Notes: generated from the letters alone by a model not told the origin. 64,000 bases of DNA from Flammula alnicola (GCA_015499995.1 JADNRV010000101.1:62001-126000), one strand, 5' to 3'. Shown: positions 37,516 through 49,737, numbered from the stretch's first letter. Program-made: numbers and translations.

Positions 37516-37924
37516 TTATATTAATAACATGTCGAAGTGATTTTTTAATATGGCAGGGAAGTTTAAGATGCACGCTAAACATTTGAAGGCCCGAGCAGTG
37601 GGTGGGCGGGCTGCAGCTTGGTATCGCAGCCTTTCATCGGCTTCATGCTCTTAAAGTTTAAGAAAATTTTTTGCAAAAGTCATTAGCACTGAAACTACAT
37701 TAAACGTTGGAGAGATAGCTTTTCTACACAGCGGAAACACTTAAAGCGCTCGCTGAACGTCCAAATCTACGAGCACAATGCGGGCATTCATCAATGCGGG
37801 CATTCATCAATGCATCTTAGGTCATCTTCGGGGGTTCCCGCCATCCACACCGCCTGTGAACAATGCTGGTGTTTCCAAAATTCCAAATCCCAGATTCTTT
37901 GGGCGAAAAGGAACTTTTGCGACA
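37516..37924. other. Intergenic with a short tandem duplication
   Basis: No gene. The word ATGCGGGCATTCATCA is directly duplicated at about 37778-37812. The region ends where the WSC inverted repeat begins. Confidence 0.45.
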
Positions 37925-38238
37925 ATTACCTTGAAGCTTATTCCGGGAAATTGAAATTGGGAAATGACAGGTTTGCTGATGAAACAAAATAAACACAACA
38001 TAAGACACAAAAGTACAGTAGGCTGTACGAGTATACGACGAATACAACTATTTTATGCCAAATATCAAAAAGAAATCCACACGCTGCACGGGATCCATCG
38101 CATCTCAAACGCTTTAAGCACTAACAGCACCACCACTGCTATTTCTCCCAGCCCCACTAAAATAAAGAAAAGCACTCAAGCGCGCACACACACGCAGCCT
38201 CAGTGATAGTAGACACCACCGTCATAGTCGGTAGATTT

Positions 38239-39735
38239 CTAGTGGGGCGCGGGTATCCCTTGCAAAGGCCCCGCCTTGGTCACAGTAGTCGGCACCACCG
38301 TCGTCGGTACAACAGTAGTAGGCACCACCGTTGTCGGAACGACAATAGTAGGCACCACCGTCGTAGGCTTAACAGTGGTGGGCGCCACCGTCGTCGGAAC
38401 AACAGTAGTAGGCACCACCGTGGTCGGCTTCACGGTGGTAGGCGCCACAGTCGTTGGGGGGATGACCACCGGCTCGTTGAGATAGACCGAGAGCCTGCTC
38501 GCTGCACCGCAGAGCTCCGTATGGTCCGCCTCGCACGCGCGCGAGCAATCAGTGAGCGGGGCGGTGGTGTTGGCGACGAGGAAGGAGGAGCCGCACCCTG
38601 TTCGTGAGGGAGCGTTAGTCATGGAAAGACAGAAAATAGGGAGAAAAGAAAAACACTCACAGCACTCCTGGCCGAACTCCAACCCGGTGATATTAAAGCC
38701 AGTAGCCTCGCACTGCGCCGTGCAGCTCTCGATGGTCACACCCTCAGCGATGTCAAACCTCTCAAGCAAGGTACGGCCGTTCCCGTCGATAGCGTCACTG
38801 TCAAAGTTGAAAGCCGGAGTCAGCACCGTCATCAAAATCAAAATCAATATCATTGTCAGTCAACGACTCGTCCACGGTCAAGTGCGCCAACCTCAATACG
38901 CAATCGAGACTAGACAGTACTCACGTGAAACACCCATCAAACACCCAGGTCCCCACCTGGGCTTTATTCGTAGGCACAGGTCCCACGCCCTCGTTCAAGT
39001 TCTGGAAAATGCTGATCGCACCGGCGCCGCCACAGGTGAGGGTGTCATCACCGCCGCAGGGGAAGTCGCAGGCGTCGTCGGTGAGCTGGGTGGCGGTGCC
39101 TTGGATGTTGAAGTCACAGACTGTGATAAGGGGGGAGGTATGAACGTGTTAGAGTGAGAAGGGAAGAATGGAAGGAAAGACATACAGCACTCGGAAGTAA
39201 ACTCCGTCCCCGCAAAGTTGAATGGAGACGGGAAGTCGGTGCCGGAGCAGAAGGAAGTGCAGAGCGAGGGCGTCATGTTAGCGTTGACGACGGTCGCTTC
39301 GAGTAGAGTGCGCGAAGCGGGGTTGTTGTCACTGGACGAGGAGAAGGAGGGTGGGGTTAGTCTGGGTCGAGAGAGAGAGTGGGACGTGGTTGAAAGAGTG
39401 GCGTAGTCGACATGTAAAGTAGATGGAAGATGTACGTGGTATGTGTACGCAGAAAAACGCGACATATAGAAAGGGAAGGTAAGCGATTGCACTCACGAGA
39501 AGCAACCGACAAAGGTCCACCCAGCGAGGGGACCATTGGGGTCGGTCCCGTTTTGTCTCCTCGACAGTTGGACGGACGAGGATGGTAAGGCGAAAACTGC
39601 CTATAGAAAGATGAGTATCCGTTACATGGCACGAATCGCATCCCAGACGCGTACACGACGCGTCGACAGAGTAGAAAGAGAGAGACGTACGGGAAGAACA
39701 GCAAGCATCGCAAAGAGGGCCGTCAAAGAAGACAT
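38239..39735 (-). CDS. Secreted two-WSC-domain protein with Thr/Pro tail (copy 1)
   Basis: Six exons on the minus strand: 39735-39691, 39600-39497, 39331-39186, 39120-38925, 38797-38661 and 38597-38239. Signal peptide MSSLTALFAMLAVLPAVFA is followed by a Kex2-like SRRQ. WSC domain 1 runs from GWTFVGCFSDN to the FNIQGTATQLTDDACDFPCG part and GGAGAISIFQN. WSC domain 2 starts GTWVFDGCFTDAIDG, with ESCTAQCEATGFNITGLEFG and ECWCGSSFL. The tail is 12 units of P-T-T-V-x. WSC domains are Cys-rich carbohydrate-binding modules of wall sensors and secreted enzymes. There is no transmembrane segment after the tail, so it is more likely wall-bound or secreted than a yeast-type Wsc sensor. Divergent from its duplicate at 43.5 kb. 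Confidence 0.88.
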
Positions 39736-39822
39736 ATCTGCTCAATTTTTTCCCGTAGAGTATCCCAAAGCTTGGTCGAAATGTAAGCACCAAGAGGATA
39801 CCGAGCCACCCCATTTCACGAC

Positions 39823-39832
39823 CTCTTATATA
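39823..39832 (-). promoter_or_regulatory. TATA box of WSC copy 1
   Basis: TATATAAGAG on the minus strand, about 90 bases upstream of the start codon at 39735. The same decamer stands 98 bases upstream of WSC copy 2. Confidence 0.7.
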
Positions 39833-40165
39833 CCCCCGCCGGCCCAGCCAGTGCCGCTGCTTCGAATGGATTTTTGCGTAGTAAGAGCCGAACCTCCTGT
39901 GTTAATCAGACATGGAAGAACCCCTTGTACAAGTTGGACATGGCGCCTCCCATGAAAATCTTTACGCGTCGACCGAAGTTTAGGATGGGTTGGCATGTTT
40001 GGTTTGAGAATGTGGCACATGATACATGGCAAACGCGGCACAACGCGAGACGAGGGATATTTTGAGGGTGGCCAGGGCGCGTGCTGTGAAAAGATGGAAG
40101 GAAAGAAGGATGGGTAGAAAATGACCATCATGACACTATGACAGGACACAGCGGGCAGTCTGGAA

Positions 40166-43029
40166 CAGAAGAAACAAGATGGAAAGGTGAGGAGAGAGCG
40201 AGTGAGAGCGAGGTTAGGCTCGGAGGGATGAGAATTTGATTGGTGCGACACGGTAGTCAAGAATAGAGTTGAAGCGAGGCTGTCTTTGGCAGGTCGTGGG
40301 ATTTATGGCCTGGCATCGCAATTTTGAACATAATAAAAAGAAATGTGGAAGAGAGGAGGATGTCGAGTTCGAGTTCGAGTTTATGAAGTGCGTTGTATAT
40401 GGAGAATGTCGAGGTCGAGTGTTCTGTCTTCATCGACAGAACACGTCGTCGTCGTCGTCGGCATGTTCCTCGGTCAATCAACCACCAAACTCGACGCCAC
40501 ATCCTCCTTCCGCCTAATCCCCATCAACCTCCCCTCCAGTGCCCCATCGCACCCCGGCCGCAAACACAGATCTGCCTGCTGTATCATTTCTTCCCCTGCC
40601 ATCCCATGTCTGTCATTGTCAAAGGCCACGTTGGCGGTACGGAGGGGAGAAAGAAAGGTCGAATAGTACACAAATCCAAGAACAGAGACAAACCCTCAAC
40701 CCGACATCCAAATCAAGGCTAAACACACGAGGTTCACAAGTTCCGCCGGGTCCAGACCTCAACGGAGGACAATGGATGTCCTCGTTGCCGGTGACAAGTC
40801 AATGAAAAGGAACGCAGGGCGAGGCACAGAAGCGCGGAGGATGGCGGCAGATCGTTTTGATTATCTGATACCTTCGACAGCTCCGAGATGATCAACATCT
40901 GTTGATTTCATTTTGGCAGAGAAGGTGCTGTCAGACTGGGTTATCTGCCAGCGGAGGATTGTCGAAAAAGTCGAACGAGAGTGGGTTGAAACGTTGAAAC
41001 GTTGTTCATTACTGCCAAGTTCTGCTAGAGGTGATATAGCAGAGGGTCGTCTAGGGTCGTACACGTCGGAAGTATGCACTCTATAACACTGGTATATACG
41101 CTAACAAAGGGCATGTACAGGCACCGACCATATTCATAATGAAGCGTTCGTAACGGAGATTGCGCGTGGAGAAGTTAAACGAGACAGTCGAGTCGAGAAT
41201 AACATGTATGCAAGCCAGCAGTGGGACACTATTTCGAGAATAACGGTGGGAGTATCGGAGTGCCAGCCGTTACATTACGTGCGAGTCCGACTGCTGAGAA
41301 TAGGTTCAACGTTCGAACAACGTTTGAAGTTTTCTGACAAGAATCGTGAGTTGTACTGTATTACAAAAAGGTGATCAGGTGGACAGAGAGAGCCCAGACG
41401 AGTGATATGTCCAAACTTTCCGAGGGAATCTTCGCAATTGGCCAGAGATACAGGAGTCCCACCCAACCTGGAAGAGCCAGCAGAAGGAACCGAAACCCAG
41501 CGAGCGGGCGAGAATGAAAGGAAAGAAATACTCCTCCGAATAGAAACCCAGGTAAGAGAGCCCGGCACCTAGCCTCGAAAGCTAATCCCACCCCGCCCCC
41601 CAAAAGATGAAAATCAAAATCAGTCGAGTCGCAGATCCCCAACGTTTTCTGATATACAAGTACACAATCAATAACTGCCAACGTTGAAGTTTAAAGTAAT
41701 CTTGTAATATTTGAGGGCAGTAGAGCGGTGATTACGCTCGCGCCTGGGCCTAGTGGAGTCGGGGTGAAGAGGACGAGAATAGATACTGTATTGAAGCGGT
41801 ATCGGAATGGTCCAAGATAGAATCATGAAACGACTCTCTGGGAACTTGAATAGCTGTGAGAGAACCGGAATATCTCTCGCCACTCATAGAGCTACCTAAC
41901 CTAGAGCGTGCGAGTCCGAGTTGGAGATATATCGAAGCTGAACAGGTAGCGAGTAGAGAGATAAGCATACCATACCAGCATGCAGAGAGCATAGACCGGC
42001 ATGCCGTTTACCATACAGTCGCCATCGAGTCCGAGACCTGTCGTAGATATAACGCCAGTAAATCAATATCGTGGGGTATGCGAAAACAGAGCTCGACGAA
42101 CATTCTACGTATATAAGCTGGAGTGCCACCACAGGAGAAAGGAGAAAAATTAAAGCGAGAATGGGACATTGACTGGGGACATACAATAGAAGAAGAGGCA
42201 GAGATTATTTTCGTCATATGAACTCGGAGCCGCCGTGAAGCAGCGGGCTCTGCGCAAAAAAAGCACATATCAAAACTTGGGCCCAAGTAATCGGTAACAG
42301 GCATTCAAAGAGCACGAAAGTAGGACAGAGACTCGAGAGTGGGAGCCAAGAAAAACTTGAGGGTCATTCGCGCGATTTCGTGTAAACCGTAGATCTGGAT
42401 ATCGATATGTACGATCAGCCAAGGATCCAAGTAAGTATGAGAAGGAAGGAGCCGCCGTTTCGCCATTACATCCTCGCTTCGGGCCTGAGACCAAGGATGC
42501 GCATGCCACGTATCGGAATCAGCCTTCTCACTTGCATCACCAATGTCAATCAAGGAGCAAAAACACCTAGAAAGACGTTCAAGTCGAACACAAAAACGCA
42601 GGAGGGAGAAAAGCGATCATGCAGCGGTTGAAAAGCGCAGACCTAGAGCGACGGACAAGGTAAGACAGACAGGAGAGAGAATGTTCGGAAATAAGGAACA
42701 AAATATGTAGCAGGCGACGTACATGAGTCACCCTTTCATCAAAACCCGTCAAATTCAAACGCGAATGTGCTTCATCCCTGTATATGCACCTCGGACAACG
42801 TGTTCGCCTGCTTCCAATTATTCGAATGCTAAAGACTTCATTTGAGGGTCCGGATTCACGTAGGTGGATGCGGCGAGCATTCAAAGACCGCAGATTGTAC
42901 GTAGATAAAGCGATGGAGTGGGGAGTGAAGATAGGTAAACAAGGTCGGCAAGTTTTTCCGGCGGATGCCGGTCATTCAACTTTGGCTGCCGTGGGTTGCC
43001 GTGTCCCATCCTCTGTTTTCCACTTTCCG
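40166..43029. other. Spacer between the WSC arms, no supported gene
   Basis: About 2.9 kb of unique sequence between the two promoter ends. Short frames occur on both strands, none with a domain. The trinucleotide run GTCGTCGTCGTC lies near 40446. It may hold regulatory sequence shared by the divergent WSC genes. Confidence 0.4.
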
Positions 43030-43380
43030 TCTTGTTTGTTCTGTTCCGCTGTCTCCGTCTCCTGTCATGCTGGACACTTTCCACCCATTCTTATTTTCTT
43101 CAATCTCCCCATGGCACGCCAAAACACTGTTCGTGCCCTGGCCACATCCTTAGAATACCCCTCGTCTCGCGCTGTCTCGTGTATCATGTGCCGCATTCTC
43201 AAACCAAAAATCCCACCCCACCCCATCGGCTTACGCTTTGGGTCGACGCGTAAAGATTTTCATGGGAGGCGCCATGTCCAACTTGAAGTACAAGGGGTTC
43301 TTCGCTGTCTGATTAACACAGGAGTATCGGCTCTTACGCAAAAATGCATTCGAAGCAGGCACTGGCGGGGCCGGAGGGGG

Positions 43381-43390
43381 TATATAAGAG
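43381..43390 (+). promoter_or_regulatory. TATA box of WSC copy 2
   Basis: TATATAAGAG, 98 bases upstream of the ATG at 43479, in a block kept in both arms and in degenerate form (AGTATATCAG) at 46151-46160. Confidence 0.7.
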
Positions 43391-43478
43391 GTCGTGAGTT
43401 GGGGGTGGTTCGATATCCTCTTGGTGCTTGCCTTTCAACCAAGCTTTGGGATACTCTACAGGAAAAAGTTGAGCAGAT

Positions 43479-45168
43479 ATGTCTTCTTTCGTGACCCTCT
43501 TTGCGACGCTTGCTATTCTCCCCGTACGTTTTGTCTCTTTTTTCTGGCCCTCTTGACGCGTCGTGTGGGCGTCGGGGATGTGGTTCGCCGTTCTTGTGCT
43601 TACTCTATCTTTGCTTGTCGACAGGCGGTCTTCGCGCTCCCATCCTCGCCCGTCCAGTTGTCGAGGAGACAAAACGGCACCAACCCCAATGATGCCCTCC
43701 CTGGGTGGACCTTTGTCGGTTGTTTCTCGTGAGTGCAAACTCTTACTCTCTCCATCCATCGCTTGCCTTTCCATTTTTCGCTTTATTTTACGTATGCAAC
43801 ACGCCCTGCTATCTACATAATTTCTCAACCTTTTCCACTGTCTGACCATGTACGCACGTCGTTCGTGCTTTTATTTTATCTGCTGCTTCAAAGTTCTTTG
43901 CAACGCCAAATAACTCTTCCCGTGTTGTTCCTCGACGAGCACTATCCCACCCCATACCTTACTTGTACCCTCTTCCTCTTTCATCTGCAAAACCATCTCT
44001 AACTCACCGTCATCTCCATCTTCTCCGTCTCTTCTCTCTCAACCCCACTAACTTCTTCCTCTTTTCCTACAGGGACAATAACCCCGCTTCGCGCACCCTT
44101 CTCGAAGCGAACGTCGACAATGCTGCCATGACGCCCGCCCTCTGCACCGCCTTCTGCTCCGGCACCGACTTCCCGTCTCCGTTCAACTTTGCGGGGACGG
44201 AGTTTACTTCGCAGTGTTGTATGTCTTTCCTTCTCTCCCTCCCCATTCCTCCGTTCTCTCTCTCTAACACGTTCATACCTTTATCACAGTCTGCGATTTC
44301 AACATCCAAGGCACCGCTACCCAGCTCGCCGACGACGCCTGCGACTTCCCCTGCGGCGGTGACGACACACTCACCTGTGGTGGTGCTGGCGCGGTCAGCA
44401 TTTTCCAGAACTTGAACGAGGGTGTGGGGCCGGTGCCTACGAATAAAGCCCAGGTGGGGACCTGGGTGTTTGATGGGTGTTTCACGTGAGTACTGTCTAC
44501 TCTCGATTGCGTTTTGAGGTTGGTGCACTTGGCCGTGGACGACTCGTTGATATTGATATTGATTTTGATTTTGATGATGGTGCTGACTTTGGTGCTTGAC
44601 AGTGACGCTATCGACGGGAATGGTCGTACCCTGCTTGAGAGGTTTGACATCGCTGCGGGTGTGACCATCGAGAGCTGCACGGCGCAGTGCGAGGCTACTG
44701 GCTTTAATATCACCGGGTTGGAATTTGGCCAGGAGTGCTGTCAGTATTTTTTTCTCCCTCTTCTTTATTTGTTTCTTTCGTCCGATGACTAACGCTCCCT
44801 CACGAACAGGGTGCGGCTCCTCCTTCCTCGTCGCCAACACCACCGCTCCGCTCACTGACTGCTCGCGCGCGTGCGAGGCGGACCATACGGAGCTCTGCGG
44901 TGCAGCGAGCAGGCTCTCGGTCTATCTCAATGAGCCAGTGGTTGTTCCCCCAACGACCGTCGCACCTACCACTGTTAAGCCTACGACGGTGGTGCCTACT
45001 ACTATCGTTCCGACGACGGTGTTGCCTACAACTGTCGTTCCGACGACGGTGGTGCCTACCACCGTTAAGCCTACCACGGTGGTGCCTACTACTGTCGTTC
45101 CGACAACGGTGGTGCCGACTACTGTGACCAAGGCGGGGCCTTTGCAGGGGATACCCGCGCCCCACTAG
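43479..45168 (+). CDS. Secreted two-WSC-domain protein with Thr/Pro tail (copy 2)
   Basis: Exons 43479-43523, 43625-43728, 44073-44218, 44290-44485, 44603-44739 and 44810-45168, with the same lengths and phases as copy 1. Signal peptide MSSFVTLFATLAILPAVFA, then SRRQ. WSC domain 1 has GWTFVGCFSDNN; WSC domain 2 has GTWVFDGCFTDAIDG and ECWCGSSFL. The tail has 12 P-T-T-V-x units, the same number as copy 1, with a few I/L changes. The exons are nearly identical to copy 1 while intron 2 is 179 bp longer, which suggests gene conversion or selection on the exons. Downstream of the stop the strand still spells a short Thr/Pro reading (TTTVVPTTTKAA, stop about 45218), so the tail may once have been longer or may be alternatively spliced. 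Confidence 0.88.
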
Positions 45169-45759
45169 AAATCTGCCGACGACGACGGTGGTGCCTACTA
45201 CCACTAAGGCTGCGTGAGTGCGCGCCCTTGAGTGTTTTTCTTTCTGTTGGGGGGGCTGGGAGAAATCGCAGTGGTGGTGGTGATAGTGCTTATAGCGTTT
45301 GCGATGCGATGGATACCCATGCAGCGTGAGGACTTTTGATATTTGGATTTTTGGTATGGCATAAAACGGTTGTACTCGTCGTGTACTCGTACAGACTACT
45401 AGTACTTTTTTGTCTTATGTTGTGTTTATTTTATTTCACCAGCAAACCTGTCATTTCCCACTTTCAATTTTGCGGAATAAGCGTCAAGTTAGTCATTACA
45501 TTAACCAATAAGCGCATAATATGTGATGAGAACAAGCTCTGACCATGACATTTACCTGCGCCATCCATTCAACAACGCTCTTCATCATAGCCCGACTCAA
45601 CCTCGAGACTCTTCTGCATTTCATTATGTACCAAGCTAGATATCCCACGAACTGCCGAAGAGAGAGACGGCCCGACTCTATTATTGACCATCGTGTCCCA
45701 CCAATCATCTTCTCAACTACTCTGAGCTTATCCTTGCTCTCGCTCTCTCTCCTTTCTTT

Positions 45760-46250
45760 TATTCCATGCCTGCCGTCTCCTTATCCTGTCGCGATGGACA
45801 CGATCTACTTAACCTGCTTTCTTTCCATCATTCCTGGGAACTCAATACGGCATGGCAAAACCACTGTTCGCGCCCTGACTACCTCCTCAAAATATGTCGT
45901 CGTCTCGCGCTGTGCCTTGTCTGCCATGCATAATGTGCGATGTCCGTGGTGGAGGTTCGGCCCCTTTCTCGAACCGAAATCTCGTTGATCTTACAACTTA
46001 CTCTTTCGGTCGCGCGTAAAAATGTTCATGCGAGGCGCCGTGTCGAACTTGAAGTACAAGGGCTGGTTCTTCGGACTCGCTGTCTGGTTAACCCAATAGT
46101 TTCGGCTCTTACGCACACAAAAAATGCAGCGGGACTCCAAGGTCTCCAAGAGTATATCAGAGCCCGTGAGGTGGGGTGGTTCGGTATCCTCTTTGCTTGC
46201 AAGCTTTGGAATAGCCCAAAAAAGTCTGCCACGTCCTTTCTGGCCCTATA
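45760..46250 (+). repeat. Orphan third copy of the WSC upstream region
   Basis: Direct, degenerate repeat of 43030-43480. Shared landmarks are CTGTTCGCGCCCTG, TCGTCTCGCGCTGTG, GAGGCGCC.TGTC.AACTTGAAGTACAAGG, TCGGCTCTTACGCA, GTGGTTCG.TATCCTCTT and AAGCTTTGG.AT. It stops about where the coding sequence would start; no WSC exon follows. Probably left after deletion of a third gene copy. Confidence 0.75.
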
Positions 46251-47184
46251 TTTCTCACCAAACTTTATTGACAGTCAGCTGCGTGACTTAAAATCCTAGC
46301 TTGAGATGTAATTTTGTATATTTATGGTCTATATATTGGTAGCACTAACTTAATACAAGGTACTTGTTAAGTAAAGGCACACAGAGGGCGGCAAGAGCAG
46401 CAGTCGGGCGGGTGCAGCATGTAGCCGGCTGCAGGTGGGCCAAGCCAACTTACTGTGCAAGCGAGGTCGTAGAGAAGTCAATAAGATACTGCTTACCAAG
46501 TTCTCGGTGGCGAATTTGATACGCGCAGCCTAAAGAAAGAGGCACTTCATGCGTGTTACGTCGTCATCGTTGTCGTTGGGCAAAGTGAAAGGCTAAAGCT
46601 GCCTTGAGGTATTTACTTCCGTCATCTAACTGGTCGCTCGTCTTGTCCAGATCGTACCGTGTCAAGCGCACGATACCCATATCGAAGAGCGCGATTTTGC
46701 GGCGATCATTGGGCAGCGTACTTAAAAAAAAAGGAGGATTTTCTCAAATGCACTGGGAGACTTTGTGAGACGATACGACTCGAAGTTTGCATGGTAGACA
46801 AATCACATTTCCTTCAACAGCTGGAGAAGGCCAATCAGGCTGACCATAGGAAGCTGGGGCTCGGATATGCGTCGAGCAGGGTACGCTGTCGCGTCGCACG
46901 CAATTGCAAGAGGCAAGCAAGAATAATTCGACGGTGAGTCGCGGCGCTGGCATCTGTTTATGGGCATGCACAGCCTCTGATCCTATCTAATCTAATCTAG
47001 CCGAGGATCTCTGCGAGACCACTACTACACCGCGAAGTAGGGAATGGGTAGCAAACTGTATGTTAGCACGACTGCCAGGGTCCAGGGGCTTGCCCTCGTC
47101 TACATTACCCGAGTCAGTACCGACTCTTCGTGGTAGAGAGAGCTTCTCAACTCACTAATGTGGGGTCGAGTCCTCATCCCGAGA
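46251..47184. other. Intergenic, no supported gene
   Basis: A frame of 92 codons at 46659-46937 is Arg/Lys-rich without a domain. Nothing else is visible. Confidence 0.35.
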
Positions 47185-49465
47185 TCAAAGAGTTGCCGCA
47201 TTGCTACCCCGAGACCAGAGATTTGTTGTATTGCTATTCCCCGACCAAAAAGTCGTCGAGATCGCTAAACTGTTATTGTTGGTAGAGTCCACGTTTGTTG
47301 TATGTTGACTCTGGTCAAACACATAGTTCCCTTGTATGATGTTGAACGCCCCTCCATTGATCAGAATGTTCTGGGAGTGTTGGAAGAAAGATACAGCTTG
47401 CGTAGAACGTGGGACAGAACCATTAGATTCCTCAACCCTGCTCTCCTCGGTCGCAGACGCATTGGAGTTAAAAGAGGTGCTAGCGGTTGAATATTCACCA
47501 CCAGTCAGCACGGCCGGGGTCGGTTCCGTGGTTGCAACTGTTGCACTGTGGAGAGGGCCTTTCGGTGTCAAACAAGCAACACCTGTAAAAGATAACGCAC
47601 GCCAAGCCAAGAAATTGAGGCTTTCAAACCTGTAAACGAACGCACCATCTGCCTCACTGACCTCATGCGTCGTCATTATACGTGTTAAAATTTCGTCCGA
47701 AGCAGGAAGAGATAAATCATCCTAAAAAATAAAAAGTCTCAGAGCCTGAAATTCCATTCCATGGATCAAGATCCCTTACCTGTTTGAGAACCGAAATCCA
47801 ATCCCTATCATTTGTTATAGCGATCCGTGCATCCGGTTTCTGTTCCGATGCAAAATGTATGAATGACTTGGTTATATTAGATTCAACCATTAAAAAGACT
47901 GACCGATTGTAACAGGAAATTGTTGATGAATGTCGACGGATGAATCCTCTACAAGATATTATTCTCAGTTTTTCCAAAAGGCGACGGTCAGTACGAAGCT
48001 GAAGTTCGCACCAGAGCTGAAGTGGTACCAGAAATCTGAGCAATGCCTGTACTGGGGGAATTGCTCCCGGCATTGTATCCGTTGTGGCCTCTGTGAGGCG
48101 GAGGGGATCGTCCACTTGAGGCGCTGGCTGAATTGTCCGAAGGATTAGGGTTACCACAGATATAATGGATGTCCGGGGTGACGTTAATGTCTGTTCCGGT
48201 GCGAATTGAAGACCCCCTAAGTTCAGATTCTAATTTTTCCCAGCCGTCTTTTTGGAGTGTCGTATTTAGCGTGCGCACGAATAGAGATTGGTTCTCGAAA
48301 GCATGTATTTCCTGCGATTCGTCGCCCGCCCTCAGTTCCTCTATTTCCCGACGACCCGGTCCTGATCTGGCCGAGTCTGCCATGCCACTATAGTCCCAAG
48401 TGTATATCCTTCCAACGCTGCTGTCTTGTTTTGGCTTAAACCGCATTTTCAATGGGCAGTTTGTCTCGTGGGTCGCTTTGGCAGATGTGGCCATACCCCA
48501 AGCCCGAGATTTGTCGACACCAACGACAAGACGCAAATCGCCATTCTTGACTTGCCGTCCACGGATCCCAGTGGCATACTTATACCAATTTACTATATTC
48601 AGTTCGAGGTATTGTGTGAATCTAGCCGTGTTCGCTAGGTCCACAGTATATGCACCTTCCGGCATCGTCAGTATAGCACCCTCACGAGCGGACGCTATGA
48701 AGGTTATTCCGCTGTTTGCAAGAGTCTTAGGAAGATTTCGAGTGATGGGCAAAACAGAGTGACGTTCGCTGGACCACCATCATTGATATCTTTTGTAATC
48801 GATTCACTCGACAGATGGGTGTCTTCTCCGAGTTCTTGCTGGCCTTGGATGTCGTGCGCAGGGATTAGTGGAGGATTGAGCGCAGAGAACCCTTCAGGCA
48901 CACCACCCGCGTTAATAGGATCATCTTGAGGGAGGCAAATATTGAACAAAAAGTCGAAGGCTCCACGTGGAGTTATGATACCGACATCACCAATGTCGAT
49001 ACCGCGCCTTCGATATGAGATGTCGAGAAAATGATTTGGCTCTGGTATCCACAAGGGTGAGCCACGGCCCTTTGCAGATAGGTGTCGGTAGTAAATATCC
49101 GAACTCTTCTGAACTGGGATTCTTATCGGTAAGCCAACATTTGTTTCAACCGGGATCGTTGTCGATATGTCTGAAATTTCTTGAACGAGCATTGGTGCTG
49201 GTGTTTGGACGGCTTGGAGAGACCTGCGGAATCCAAGAGCCTGAAAAATTCTTCGTACGCCTCTGACGAGAGGAGATTCAACTCGTTGAGGGGCACGATC
49301 GCCTTGCGATCGCCTAAGGACCGCCAACTTTGAACTACTATTTTTTCAGAGTTGGATGAAAGGCTTACCTTGAGGTGCATCCTCTGAAACACGAGAATGT
49401 CGTGACCTATGCTGGCTGACTCTAGAGAAGGGGGCAGGTTGAGAGGGGCTCGTACTGGATGCCAT
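47185..49465 (-). CDS. Conserved Agaricomycete protein of unknown function (PLWIPEPN family)
   Basis: Minus strand from ATG 49465 (MASSTSPSQPAPFSRVSQHR). Exon 1 ends at 49369. The core reads YYRHLSAKGRGSPLWIPEPN, ISYRRRGIDIGDVGIITPRG and AFDFLFNICLPQDDPIN. It then gives FIASAREGAILTMPEGAY, WYKYATGIRGRQVKNGDLRL and VVGVDKSRAWGMA, and DARIAITNDRDWISVL nearer the end. This order is common in Agaricomycetes but has no assigned function. The C-terminal exon carries SFFQHSQNILINGGAFNIIQ GNY, a Gly/Asn-spaced beta-like motif often found at the start of Agaricomycete NLR proteins. I could not resolve two junctions (near 49330 and near 48740), so the frame may be disturbed there. Fragments of this gene recur at 51.5-52.1 and 61.3-61.7 kb. 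Confidence 0.6.
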
Positions 49466-49737
49466 TATATAAAATACTCTGAAATCAATACGTGATCGCT
49501 ACCCGTCAATTATCAGACTTATATGGAAGGACCCCTAGTCAAGTCGCCAGTCAATTTGACTTATGACTTGACCCTCGATGACTCGGACTGGCTGGTTGTG
49601 ACCAGTCAATGACTGGCACATCACTGCCTGGGGGACGAAGATAAATATACCTAAGTATAGTAGGTACTCATATGCGACTGAAGTCTGTAAAAAAAATCGA
49701 GCTGAACGAAGACACAAGGAAAGAGCCTGAAATGACG

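Larger units (their letters stand above)
35690..37520. repeat. Inverted segmental duplication of 14.9-16.72 kb
   Basis: This block is the reverse complement, with divergence, of about 14900-16720. It contains the upstream region of copy A, the whole copy A-like gene (copy H) and the 3' part of the GST gene. Gene order and relative orientation are kept. The right boundary falls inside GST exon 4, at the Phe-Thr-Lys-Leu-Asp-Glu codons, near 37515. Confidence 0.8.
37925..40165. repeat. Left arm of the WSC inverted duplication
   Basis: Reverse-complement homologue of about 43030-45497. Homology begins near the TTGCGACAATTACC/GTCAAGTTAGTC junction, runs through the WSC gene and its promoter, and fades near 40165. 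Exon sequences are almost the same in both arms. Intron 2 is 165 bp here and 344 bp in the right arm. Confidence 0.85.
43030..45497. repeat. Right arm of the WSC inverted duplication
   Basis: Mirror of 37925-40165. Includes the upstream region, TATA box, gene and 3' flank of the WSC gene, ending where the shared AATAAGC/GTCAAG sequence stops. Confidence 0.85.

Noticed and set aside
38203..38607. Plus-strand frames of Val/Thr/Gly repeats opposite the WSC tail (and 44800-45204 minus)
   Set aside because: They are antisense shadows of the Thr/Pro repeat, whose triplet regularity keeps other frames open.
40393..40722. Arg-rich and Ser-rich frames near the GTC-triplet run
   Set aside because: They arise from a short trinucleotide run in the WSC spacer; no conserved counterpart or gene structure.
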